Source: Cryptomeria japonica (Eukaryota; Streptophyta; Pinopsida; Cupressales; Cupressaceae). Taken from it: a stretch of 64,000 nt of DNA. Below, one piece after another: positions 22,978 to 32,812 of this stretch (positions are counted from its first letter, which is position 1; each line of letters starts with the position of its first letter). A model generated the notes under the pieces. It was given only the letters and a program-made list of their open reading frames with translations, was not told where the DNA came from and did no database searches. Where the stretch lies: NCBI RefSeq assembly GCF_030272615.1, contig NC_081415.1, positions 507,857,373-507,921,372 of the forward strand, given 5' to 3'. The position numbers and the translations under genes are program-made.

Positions 22978-24117
22978 TGTAAAGCGGAAAATCGATCGAA
23001 CCCTAGTTGCTCTCCCCTCTTCCAACTCCAAGGAGAGAGAAGGGAGGTTGCTAGGGTTGATGGTTTTCACTTGGGAGACTTTACATTCAAAAGAGGGGTT
23101 GAAGCCCACAAGATCCAATCCCACACAAGGCAAGATTGGATGCTAAATGAGTTTCAAGGGTTAAGACAGCAAGGCTACCCTCTTTTGTAAAGAATGTTGA
23201 TAGAAGAATTAAGCTAGGAATGCATAGAAAGTGAGAAAGATTGGCTTATAAACTGAGATAGGGATATAGGATGAAGCTGCGGACCTGGAATTAGCAATAA
23301 AATGTCGATACGGCGTTGTCCTGCAAATTTGAGTAAACGTTGACGGGACGATGGCGCCCGGCATGCACACGGTCCTTCGAAAAATCCGCGAAATGAAGGG
23401 GGATCTGTTCGTCTCTGCACAAGGATTTCCAGATCTTCAATTTCAGCCGCGTACCTGCAACCTACACACAGAAAAACGAAGACGATTGGGGGGTTAGGGA
23501 TTAGGGGTTTGCCGTTAGGTCAAACCCCGGTTTTGGAATTAACCAAGAAATGAGAAATGCTGTAAATGTAAATGTCTGTAAAACAAGTACTAATACCTTG
23601 TTGTAAGGATGTTTGTATCCTTATGTGCGAAGGTATTGAAGGAAGGCTTGAATGCTTGAATGCTTGAATGCTTGAATATCGTTTCCACCTTTTTCCCTCC
23701 ATCCAAATGAGAGAGGAAAATGTAGTTTATATACTTGTCAATTAGGGTTAATAGACTGATTTTCCGGACCTTAGGCCGACCAGGAAATATTATTTCCAAT
23801 TTGCAAACAAAAAGACCCGAAGTCCCATAGGAGACCAGGCCCAAAATAGGGCCAGGGACCAGGGCGCTGGGCGCCATGGTCCTGGGGGACCAGGGCACTG
23901 GGTGCCCTGGTCCTAAAGGACCAGGGCGCTGGGCGCTCTGGTCCCACCTCCCGGGATAGCAGGATGCAAAGGAGGTTCAGGCCAGGGTGCTTGAAAAATG
24001 CAGTTTTTGGTGTCGTGGACAAGTTTCGGGGTCTCCATTCAGGTTCCGTGTTGCGTCGCCATCGTGAAGACCGAAATGCAGTCGAAATTGCAAGTGTCGT
24101 AATTTTAGGACGCTACA
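22978..24117 (-). repeat. 3' LTR of the gag-protease element
   Basis: 1140 bp, TGTAGCGTCC...CCGCTTTACA on the minus strand. It contains a short tandem repeat of GAATGCTTGAAT near 23645-23675 and two to three copies of a GGACCAGGGCGCTGGGCGC-like unit near 23850-23945. The partner LTR has fewer of the latter units and an extra block of about 125 bp near 30110-30235. Confidence 0.92.
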
Positions 24118-24844
24118 TTTAGCCCCCACTTTAGCGGGAGTATGTATGCTCATACTTCCAGTAAAGTACAAGGAAACAACATTGAAAGACTTTCACCACG
24201 TCAAGGAGGCAAGACACACCAAGCCCCCAGTGGACTAAGGATCTTACGACTTCGATTGACAAAGTAAAAGGGAAGATCACGAGGGAGAACCATGACTGTC
24301 AGTAGTAAGGTTCCCTCACTATGAGTCATGCAAGAGAAATACCAAAAATTTTCAAGGCAAAGCTAACTTCGCCCAGAAATTTTCAAGGGATAGACGGGGT
24401 GTATGCCCCCCTACGTTAAAGCGATCGCACACGCCTCAACGGGGGTGATTGTTTTAACGTAGTGATACACATAAGAAATGAGAAAGGAAAGGAGCACGTT
24501 ATCATAAAGATTTAGCCCCCAAGTGTGAGATAAACCCAAGGATAATAGACACAAAACACAAAGCACGAGGTGACTTCGCTTTCCTCGGGGTCAGTATGCT
24601 GTATGATAATTCATGTATATCATATATATGTATGCATAATTGTTCTTCATTCCCCAATCAAGGAAAATCACCTAGAAGAAGGGAACACATGTGTTTTTTG
24701 AGTCAACATGAGAGAGACCAAAAGAGATCTCAATGCTTTGCATCGTCCTCAAGTAGACAATACTAAGGACAACAAATAGAAGAATGAGAATAACATATAG
24801 AAGAAGTAACACAAGAGAGGAGAGAATCTGCTATGCTAATGTAA
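24118..24844 (-). other. Non-coding tail of the gag-protease element with purine tract
   Basis: On the minus strand the purine-rich AAAGTGGGGGCTAAA (complement of 24118-24132) abuts the 3' LTR and is the likely plus-strand primer. The rest has no ORF; this is where pol would be expected in an autonomous relative. Confidence 0.7.
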
Positions 24845-26437
24845 CTAGTCTAGCACGTCATCTACCCCCCGATCTTGCTGATCAATGTTTCGGGAAGGTA
24901 GGGAACACGCTAGAGGAGGAACATCCAACACAACAGATGGAGCTATCACAAGATCCAAACAAGGGCTATGTTCATGTTCCAAGCCACGTTGTTCTTGTCT
25001 AGGAGCTAGGATAAGTGCTTTAGAAAATTCGTTAGATAAATGGTTATCAATATCAACAAGTTCATATTCACTATCAGAAGCAAGAGGAGTAACATGTTCA
25101 TCATGAATAGCATTTTCTTCTATATCATCATCAAGATTAATAAAAATAGGATCTTTAACCCGTACAAGATCAAGACCATCATGCATCTTATGTTTAGGAG
25201 ATTTTGGAGAAAATGGAATAATGCTTGTTGAAGGTGTTTTTGGAGATTGCAAAGTTTGAGAAGCAGCTGCTTGAGCTCTAAGACGACGCTTTCGTCGGCG
25301 TTCACGTGCAGAACGATTTCGTCTAGTCTTAGTAGGAAGTGGAGAAGATTGAGGAGGAGGAATGTTCTCATCCTTATCACTTGGGTGTTTAGGTTGTGGT
25401 CTCTTAGGCTGGATAATAGGAGAAGAAGAAGGTCTCTTCTCTCTATAAAAGGAAGGAGGAGGAACTGCTCCATACAAAGGAGGAATATTTGGTTTAGGAA
25501 GGAGACCAAGTCCATCATGACGAGGAGGCATAGGTCTACTTTTAGGAAGTTTATTAGGCATAGACATAGTCACATCCATAGGGATGGGTTGGGAATCTTC
25601 TTGAGGAAAGACATTAGTTTTATCTTTCAAAGGAAGAACTTCCTTCTCAAGAACGATAGGAATATCAAGTTTGGGTGTTCTAGGTTCACTTAGAGATAGG
25701 ATCATATCTGATTTCCACTTTTGATAAGATTTGAAAAGATGATCACTTCGCGGAGGAAGAGATTGGAATTGTTTAGGCCAAAAGTAATCAATAGGAACAC
25801 TAGAAGTTCTTTCAGCTGGTTTAAAGAGACTATGATTGACAGTAACAACTTCACCATTATGGGGAAATTTCAAACACTTATGAATAGGAGAAGCAATAGC
25901 TTTCATGGAACATAGCCAAGGATAGCCTAGCTTCACACGAAATTGTTCGGACGAAGGAATAATAGCAAACCTCACATCAAGGGATTTGTTATGGACCTCA
26001 ATAGGCAATGTAATAGAACCAATTGCAGGAGAAGAAAATGCATCAAATAATTTCACAATCACATCTGTTTTGTCATAAATCACTTGATTCAATTGCAAAG
26101 TAAAAAGGAATTCTTCAGTAATAACATTAACCATGCACGAAGGATCAATAAGCACTCCACGGCAAGGTGTATTCTTGACTTTTGCAACTATGTATAAAGG
26201 ACCATCAGGTGCCCTAATGGTTTCACTAGAATCAAATGTGATGGAAGGTTCTTTAGGGTTTTCTTGCTGCTCTACAAAGTTAATCACATTCGGAGTCATA
26301 GACACAAGACCATCAGATGAGAGAGAGGAATCATTAGTCTCAATCACATTAGAGGCATGAGAAGGTAATGGATTAGTAAAAATCTGAAGATTTTGGTTAG
26401 GAGGAGCTACAGATGTGTTGCCTTTATCATTCACTCC
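24845..26437 (-). CDS. Retropepsin-like protease ORF with long Pro-rich, basic tail
   Basis: This frame follows gag directly after an amber codon, in the same reading frame. It has no ATG near its start: the first possible start is a GTG two codons after the stop, so stop read-through is the likeliest route to expression. Residues about 75-200 form a Ty3/gypsy-type aspartic protease: the active-site strand GVLIDPSCMVNVITEEF (Asp97) and, later, KLGYPWLCSMKA with SPIHKCLKFPHNGEVVTV. The usual Asp-Ser/Thr-Gly reads Asp-Pro-Ser here, so activity is doubtful. The remaining 320 residues are Pro-rich, with a strongly basic stretch (TRRNRSARERRRKRRLRAQ) that could bind nucleic acid or direct nuclear entry, then an acidic end. 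No reverse transcriptase follows. Confidence 0.85.
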   Translation of the reverse strand, partial: GVNDKGNTSVAPPNQNLQIFTNPLPSHASNVIETNDSSLSSDGLVSMTPNVINFVEQQENPKEPSITFDSSETIRAPDGPLYIVAKVKNTPCRGVLIDPSCMVNVITEEFLFTLQLNQVIYDKTDVIVKLFDAFSSPAIGSITLPIEVHNKSLDVRFAIIPSSEQFRVKLGYPWLCSMKAIASPIHKCLKFPHNGEVVTVNHSLFKPAERTSSVPIDYFWPKQFQSLPPRSDHLFKSYQKWKSDMILSLSEPRTPKLDIPIVLEKEVLPLKDKTNVFPQEDSQPIPMDVTMSMPNKLPKSRPMPPRHDGLGLLPKPNIPPLYGAVPPPSFYREKRPSSSPIIQPKRPQPKHPSDKDENIPPPQSSPLPTKTRRNRSARERRRKRRLRAQAAASQTLQSPKTPSTSIIPFSPKSPKHKMHDGLDLVRVKDPIFINLDDDIEENAIHDEHVTPLASDSEYELVDIDNHLSNEFSKALILAPRQEQRGLEHEHSPCLDLVIAPSVVLDVPPLACSLPSRNIDQQDRGVDDVLD

Positions 26438-28270
26438 CTAAACAGAGATAGTATTATTATCAATCAAATCTTGAATTTTACCCTTTAAAGAAAAACATTT
26501 TTCAGTATCATGCCCAGGCTGACGATGAAATTGACAAAAAGATTTGTTATCAAAATAAGGTGAAGTAATCTTTGCAGGATCAATTTGCCTTATAGGAGGA
26601 AAAGTAAGCACATTTTGTTCCAATAACTTATTCATAATACTATGCAATGATTCATTCAAAGGAGTATACTTTCTTTCTTTCTTGAAAAATTTAGAAATAG
26701 GAGGCACACCTGATGCTGCATTCACATTGTTGTTGATGATGTTTTCATTGAATTTGATAGAATCTCTGTTCGGTTTAAACTTTCCAAATGGTTGTTGACT
26801 GCTATCACCCTTATCACTCGGAGCCATAGGATATGATTGTTCCATTTGACTCACAGTCAGTTGATAATTGTGAAGAGTTGCACACAACTGTTGGAAAGAA
26901 GTAAACTCAGAAAACAGAAGTTTGTCTCGAATATCTTTTTGTAAATTAGAAATAAAGATTCTTTGAATATCATTGTCAGGCACTGGAAAAGAAATTTGAG
27001 CATACAAATGCTTATATCTACCAATGAAATCAGTCACTTTTTCTTTAACACCTTGTTTACAATGCATTAAATCAATCAAAGTAACTTTAGGACTTATATT
27101 GTTTTGAAATTGTTGAATGAAAGCATTTGCAAGTTGTTTGAAAGAAGTAATAGAATAAGAAGGCAACGAGCAATACCATTGTAGGGCTTTGTCTCTTAAT
27201 GTTCTAGTAAACAATTTTGCAAGCAACCTTTGGTCATAAGCAAAATCAGTACATATGGTTTGAAAAGTCTTAACATGTGTTAGAGGATCACCTTTACCAT
27301 TATAAAGCTCCAAATGCGGGATTTCAACATGTTTAGGAGGGATAGCCCGAACAATGTCAAGAGAAAGTGGGCTCGCAACATCAAATGTGGGCACACTAAA
27401 CTTAGATTGATTCATAGAGACAATTTGTTGCTGTAAAGAAGAGACAGTTTGTGCAAGATTGTTAATGGTCGCTTCAGTCGAAGAATTCATATTAGATGTG
27501 TTAGATTGAGATGGAGGTGTTATGTTATTGAAAGAAGGTAAAGAGTAAGGTGGTGGGACTCTATGATAATTAGTCATAGGAGATGATTGGACAGGAGGAA
27601 CACTACAAGGAGGAATGGAATGATTGAATGAATTGCCCCCTTGCGTCATGTTCATTTGTGAAGATGTAATAGGAACACTCATTGAAGGAATGAATGAAGA
27701 AGTCGGATTGAATGAAGGAAGAGGGTTAATTGAAGAAGAAGGATTGCCCCCATGACTGGTGATCACAGGAGGAATGTCTTGTATAGAAGTAGTCATTATG
27801 TTTGATGTAAAGGTAGGTATGCTAGCAATAGAAGTTGTCAAAGGGATAGAGTGATTGACTTGAGTGGGAGGTTGTGTATAACCTAAAGTTTCGGCACAAC
27901 TCTTCATAGGCATCACATTCGAATCCACAATGTGTGCAATACCACGCAAAATATCAATTCCATTCTTGTCACTTTGAAGCATATGTTTTAAACCCTCAAT
28001 TAAAGGAAGAGCTTGACTATCGGGGTATTCTTGAGACATCCATTGTCGAAAATCGTCAAATTGATTATCCAATTTCGCAAGTTGTTCTACAGAAACCTCA
28101 TGGAGAGCTTCTTCATCGTTAGGAGGATTAGAGGAATTACCCATGTCCTCGTTAAAAAGGCTATTCAAATTAGGCTCCATCTCCTCGGTAATTAAACCTC
28201 GGAAAGACTTAATTCTACGGCTTCGTCTAACGGGAATAGTGTAAGTAGGGCTTATCGTTGTAAAACTCAT
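26438..28270 (-). CDS. Gag polyprotein of a non-autonomous Ty3/gypsy-like element
   Basis: 610 residues, uninterrupted. The ATG at 28270 is the first in frame and follows a leader of about 1.2 kb. The N-terminal half is low in structure and rich in Ser, Pro, Asn and Thr. The capsid-like retrotransposon gag domain (roughly residues 320-480) shows HLELYNGKGDPLTHVKTF, RDKALQWYCSLP and a FIGRYKHLYAQI segment. Near the C-terminus FCQFHRQPGHDTEKCFSLK is the short zinc-binding motif found in plant Ty3/gypsy gags, followed by IQDLIDN. Gag would form the particle that packages RNA. An intact frame in an otherwise decayed window points to recent activity. The stop is TAG followed by GGAG. Confidence 0.92.
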   Translation of the reverse strand: MSFTTISPTYTIPVRRSRRIKSFRGLITEEMEPNLNSLFNEDMGNSSNPPNDEEALHEVSVEQLAKLDNQFDDFRQWMSQEYPDSQALPLIEGLKHMLQSDKNGIDILRGIAHIVDSNVMPMKSCAETLGYTQPPTQVNHSIPLTTSIASIPTFTSNIMTTSIQDIPPVITSHGGNPSSSINPLPSFNPTSSFIPSMSVPITSSQMNMTQGGNSFNHSIPPCSVPPVQSSPMTNYHRVPPPYSLPSFNNITPPSQSNTSNMNSSTEATINNLAQTVSSLQQQIVSMNQSKFSVPTFDVASPLSLDIVRAIPPKHVEIPHLELYNGKGDPLTHVKTFQTICTDFAYDQRLLAKLFTRTLRDKALQWYCSLPSYSITSFKQLANAFIQQFQNNISPKVTLIDLMHCKQGVKEKVTDFIGRYKHLYAQISFPVPDNDIQRIFISNLQKDIRDKLLFSEFTSFQQLCATLHNYQLTVSQMEQSYPMAPSDKGDSSQQPFGKFKPNRDSIKFNENIINNNVNAASGVPPISKFFKKERKYTPLNESLHSIMNKLLEQNVLTFPPIRQIDPAKITSPYFDNKSFCQFHRQPGHDTEKCFSLKGKIQDLIDNNTISV

Positions 28271-29428
28271 GCACTAGAGAGAGAGAGAAAGATTTTGAAT
28301 TTAGAGGTAGCAATTTTCAGTAAAATCAGCCAATCTTCTAGATTTAAGCTGTTAAAAATAATCAGGACAATCTCCCGAAATTTCAGAAAAAATGTCAGGG
28401 ACCGTGGCGCTCGGAGTGCACACGGTCCCGACAACTTTTTTCGAAATTTGCAGGGATGAAAGTTATGATGATTTTAAAGCTAATCTGAAAAAATTGAGTG
28501 ATTTTACGATCTGTAGATAGGCCAAATTAAAGTTGCAATCTCAAAATTGAACCCTACCAAGATTGTCGAAAAATGCAAAATTTGAATTTTGAAAAAGAGA
28601 GGAAAAGTGAAATTTTGAATTTTATGATTTTAGAGGGAATACCAAAAGCAATGCAAGTTTTGAAATTTAAAAGTTGACTCAATTTCACGCAAAATTCAAT
28701 TTTGAAAGCGGAAATCAAAGTTGTTGTAATTAAACACTTAATTTCAAAAGTCACAAATTGCAAGAATTTGAATAAAGCACTGAAATTTCGAATGAATGCA
28801 AACACACTTTTCAGATTTAGGACAGTAAGAACACAATTTTGACACAAAATTTCAATTTCAACAATTTTTGAATAATTAGAAGCCTTAATCCAAGCAATCA
28901 CAAGACCAACTTTGACTTTAATTTTGAAAGTGTTGTAATTGATAAAATCAGCCAAAATTCTGGATTTTAGCAGGAAAATACAGTAAGATCTAGCTCCCGA
29001 AATTTCGGAAAAAATGTCGGGGATGATGGCGCTCGGAGTGCACACGGTCCTCGCAACTTTTTTCCAAATTTTCAGGGATGAAAGATATTGTGATTTTATT
29101 GCGGAATCCAAAGTTACAGCTGATTTGGAGATGTTTTGATAAGTGAAATTGTCAGACAAAGGTTGAATCAAGAGGGTTTCAAAAATTAGGGTTTTGACAC
29201 TTAACCACTTAACTTTCAGAATTAAAGCACAAATATGAACTGATAATTTGTAATAGAAGGGCAGATCTAAAACAAGCATTAACATTTAGACATTTCACAA
29301 GCTTAATTACTAAAAAGAAAATTTAGGGTTTTTATGCAATTAACCTCTAAAATTTTGCAAAAGATCAAACATGGAAATGTAATCAAGGAATCCAATTTTC
29401 AGATCTAACCATGAATAATCAGAAAGGA
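28271..29428 (-). other. Untranslated leader of the gag-protease element, with repeated motif
   Basis: No ORF of note. Two copies of a segment containing GGCGCTCGGAGTGCACACGG lie at about 28406 and 29030, each followed by an AACTTTTTTC(G/C)AAATTTNCAGGGATGAAAG-like stretch. A related motif occurs in each LTR. Confidence 0.7.
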
Positions 29429-29431
29429 TGT

Positions 29432-29449
29432 TCACGTCAGGTTCACCAA
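29432..29449 (-). promoter_or_regulatory. Putative primer binding site
   Basis: Directly inside the 5' LTR the element reads TTT then TGGTGAACCTGACGTGAA. The initial TGG is the complement of a tRNA CCA end. It is not the initiator-Met site used by the copia elements in this window; the tRNA is not identified. Confidence 0.6.
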
Positions 29450-29451
29450 AA

Positions 29452-30640
29452 TGTAAAGCGGAAAATCGATCGAACCCTAGTTGCTCTCCCCTCTTCCAAC
29501 TCCAAGGAGAGAGAAGGGAGGTTGCTAGGGTTGATGGTTTTCACTTGGGAGACTTTACATTCAAAAGAGGGGTTGAAACCCACAAGATCCAATCCCACAC
29601 AAGGCAAGATTGGATGCTAAATGAGTTTCAAGGGTTAAGACAGCAAGGCTACCCTCTTTTGTAAAGAATGTTGATAGAAGAATTAAGCTAGGAATGCATA
29701 GAAAGTGAGAAAGATTGGCTTATAAACTGAGATAGGGATATAGGATGAAGCTGCGGACCTGGAATTAGCAATAAAATGTCGATACGGCGCTGTCCTGCAA
29801 ATTTGAGCAAAAGTTGACGGGACGATGGCGCCCGACGTGCACACGGTCCTTCGAAAAATCCGCGAAACGAAGGGGGATCTGTTCGTCTCTGCACAAGGAT
29901 TTCCAGATCTTCAATTTCAGCCGCGTACCTGCAACCTACACACAGAAAAGCGAAGACGATTGGGGGGTTAGGGATTAGGGGTTTGCCTTTAGGTCAAACC
30001 CCGGTTTTGGAATTAACCAAGAAATGAGAAATGCTGTAACTGTAAATGTCTGTAAAACAAGTACTAATACCTTGTTGTAAGGATGTTTGTATCCTTATGT
30101 GCGAAGGTATAGATGTTGTTGTTTGTTGTATGTTGTATGTTGTAGTATGTGATCTCCTCTTCAATGGTTGAATCCTTGTCTTGAATGCAACACTTAGCCT
30201 TGAATGGAGATTTAGAATGATCAATTGCTTGAAGGAAGGCTTGAATGCTTGAATGCTTGAATATCGTTTCCACCTTTTTCCCTCCATCCAAATGAGAGAG
30301 GAAAATGTAGTTTATATACTTGTCAATTAGGGTTAATAGACTGATTTTCTGGACCTTAGGCCGACCAGGAAATATTATTTCCAATTTACAAACAAAAAGA
30401 CCCGAAGTCCCATAGGAGACCGGGCCCAAAATAGGGCCAGGGACCAGGGCGCTGGGCGCTCTGGTCCCACCTCCCGGGACAGCAGGGTGCAAAGGAGGTT
30501 CAGGCCAGGGTGCTTGAAAAATGCAGTTTTTGGTGTCGTGGACAAGTTTCGGGGTCTCCATTCAGGTTCCGTGTTGCGTCGCCATCGTGAAGACCGAAAT
30601 GCAGTCGAAATTGCAAGTGTCGCAATTTTAGGACGCTACA
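29452..30640 (-). repeat. 5' LTR of the gag-protease element
   Basis: 1189 bp, with the same ends as the 3' LTR. It has an extra block with TGTTGTATGTTGTATGTTG repeats near 30110-30150 and lacks one of the CCAGGGCGCTGGGCGC units. The identical target duplication ATTAC follows at 30641. Confidence 0.92.
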
Positions 30641-30914
30641 ATTACGTGGATGGGAGAACACGGACTCCCCGAAAATGTTAGGCAAATCATTTGTAATGAT
30701 CGATATAGAAGCACTGCAAAGATTCTTGATGGACAGGATAATTATGAAAAGGATTAATTGGAGTACTTCGAGTCATTATAATAATGAGAGACTCATTCAT
30801 TATAATACCAATGCCATTAGTTCCCACGCTTTCTAGGTAACTTTGATAGTTCCGAAAAGCTTTCCGGCTAATTTGCTCTGCAAGTTTCAAAATTTAGCTT
30901 TGAACAGTGACAAC

Positions 30915-32741
30915 ATGGGTGGTAACAGGAGGTGAAACGAACCAAGTAGCTGCAAAGAATGGAAACAGAAGGAGGAGGTTTGGGGTATTCTGCAGAAGGT
31001 TGGTTTCTCGAAATTCATAGAGAGACTCCACGGACGAGATGGCATGGTCACCAGTTTTTTCTGTAAAAACTGGAGAAAGGGTTTGCTGAAAATGGGAGAC
31101 CAAACGGTTGAAATTGATGAAGATTTAATTACTCAAGCCATGAGCCTCACAAGAGAAGGGTGCGACTTCTACAGAGATAGGAAAGTCAGTAAGGAAGCTA
31201 TTGAAAGATACCCGGATATTGAGAAGGAGAAAAAACGATTGGTAAAGTTGAGCAAAACTTACTACCCTCCTAGGGCTTTTGCCAAACCCTGGCGGGAGGT
31301 CCTCTTTGTTTTAATGTGTTATATCACTTTAGATGGTAGGTTCACAAAAGTTTATGGTTATCACTTTGTTTTGCTGAATCACTTTAGGCACAATGAAAGG
31401 GTTAACTTCCCTTATTTTCTTCTCTGTTCGATGAATGCTACCATTAAGGCCTACAAAGAGAACCCATTGGGTGATACTGCCATGTGTCAAGGCCTAATGG
31501 TCCTAATTTATGACCATCTCAAGGCCAACCAAATTGCTCGGATGCAACCCTCTATGGATTTTGAGGATGAGGGGTCTGACCCTGCCTTCTCAGAGGAAGA
31601 GGAGTCTAACAGTGACCCTTCGACTGATACTGAGGGCAACATGGATGTCTCGGATTATGAAAGTGGGAAGAAGAGGAAATATATCAAAACTAGACCTTCA
31701 TCCTCTAAGGGCAAAAAACCTAAAGGTAGATCCCAGATTAGCATTTCTTCGGAAGAGGAGGTCTCAGGTGACTCTGAGGAGGAGAACCCTCAAGGGCTGT
31801 TGAAGAAGAAGACAAAAGCTCACACCCAGACCGGGAAAAAGTACAAGAAGAAAGAGGAGATTGTTAAGGAACCGAAAGTCCACAAGCAGGTAGGGGCCCT
31901 GGAAGCTGACCATAATCTGGAAAAGGAGACCATGGAAGAGGCTCTTAGGGTTGTAGACACAACTACCACCCGACACACCCCTAAAGAGGAACAAACAACC
32001 CCTGGAAAAGTTGACCCCCCCTCTCAACCTCCCCCCGAGGGTATGCAAGGTTTCATGGAAACTATGGAGTGGCTTATTAATGGTTACAAGAAAGCTGTGG
32101 ATGAAAACAAAAAACTTTGCAACAAAATCTTGATCTTGGAAACCATCAATACTGGGGAAGGGAAGACCATGGCCAACTACATAGAGGACCTGAAAAGAAC
32201 CATTGCTAAAGCCAAAAACATAAGAGATGCCTTCAACCCTAGGTTTGAAAAAATAGAGAAGGATTTGCTGGAAAGGAAAAATAATGTTGACACTAACGAC
32301 CAAACTCTCTCGGATACCGTTAGCAAAATCGGCAAAATTGAGGAGTGTCTGAAGAGCATTGTTGAACAGAGCCTAAGCATCCTGAAGATTTCAGCTAACA
32401 ACACCAACATTCTCATCAGCAAACTGGATAAAGAAAAGGAAATCTTGGACATTGACTCGGAAACTGAAGGAACAGGGGAAGTTCAAGGTCCTAGAACCCG
32501 TATGAGAGGTAGAAAGAAGGAAAAGAAACCTAACAAGGATCTGGAAGACCTTAAAACTGTCGGGGCCACTTACGAAGAGCTAGTGATAAAGGCGGAGGAC
32601 CTATTGAAGAAAATTACTGTGTATTGCCTTCTTTGTTTCTTTGCTGTTGTTTGTTTTGTTGTCCTTTTGGTTTGCTGGCTTTTTTGCCAGTCATTTTGTA
32701 TGCGGTTCTTAAGCACTGGACTTTTTGGTGTCTTTTTTTAA
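30915..32741 (+). pseudogene. LINE 3' ORF: conserved N-terminal domain, acidic/basic linker, coiled coil
   Basis: From the ATG at 30915 the frame has one stop (TGA at codon 7), then is open from 31044. The N-terminal 200 residues hold TSFFCKNWRKGLLKMGDQ, REGCDFYRDRKVSKEAI, YYPPRAFAKPW and VLMCYITLDGRFTKVYGYHF, all conserved in the minus-strand copy. Next come an acidic Ser-rich stretch (SEEEESNSD), a basic stretch (GKKRKYIKTRPSSSKGKK) and a Pro-rich piece. A long heptad-like helix follows (about residues 340-520 of the open part). This layout resembles LINE ORF1 proteins that bind RNA, but it lies after RNase H. The last 40 hydrophobic residues arise because the ancestral TAG (still present in the other copy) reads TAT near 32625. 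The family is not recognised. Confidence 0.65.
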
Positions 32742-32794
32742 TCACCTATGTTAAAGGTTTCGGGTCCTGAAAACCTTCTTTTTTGATTAATCAA

Positions 32795-32812
32795 AACATT
32801 ACAATTTATTTA
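32795..32812 (+). repeat. Target-site duplication of the plus-strand LINE, right copy
   Basis: AACATTACAATTTATTTA, identical to 19432-19449. Confidence 0.85.

Larger units (their letters stand above)
22978..30640 (-). mobile_element. Non-autonomous LTR retrotransposon encoding only gag and protease
   Basis: 7663 bp bounded by LTRs of 1140 and 1189 bp, with the perfect 5-base target duplication ATTAC (22973-22977 and 30641-30645). The two LTRs are very similar apart from a few indels, so insertion was fairly recent. Reading minus: 5' LTR, primer site, 1.2-kb leader, gag, an in-frame TAG, protease, 0.7 kb non-coding, purine tract, 3' LTR. No reverse transcriptase, RNase H or integrase is present. 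This resembles the TR-GAG type of non-autonomous element, which depends on a partner for copying. It interrupts the RNase H end of the LINE. Confidence 0.92.
19450..32794 (+). mobile_element. LINE retrotransposon, 5'-truncated, with an extra 3' ORF; split by an LTR element
   Basis: The unit starts inside the endonuclease (YTWTNRRTGNDL) and runs through reverse transcriptase, zinc finger and RNase H. After an LTR insertion (22978-30640) it continues with a spacer, a long coiled-coil ORF and a 3' end TTAATCAA. An 18-base duplication flanks the whole, so everything between was one insertion event, apart from the later LTR element. Without that element it is about 5.7 kb. The minus-strand unit at 34621-40735 has the same gene order and 3' end. 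The ORF after RNase H is unusual for plant LINEs, which normally place their other ORF upstream. Confidence 0.8.

Noticed and set aside
25247-25693. Arg/Ser-rich 148-codon plus-strand ORF
   Set aside because: It is the antisense shadow of the protease ORF's basic tail.
31764-32303. 179-codon minus-strand ORF
   Set aside because: Antisense shadow of the LINE coiled-coil ORF.
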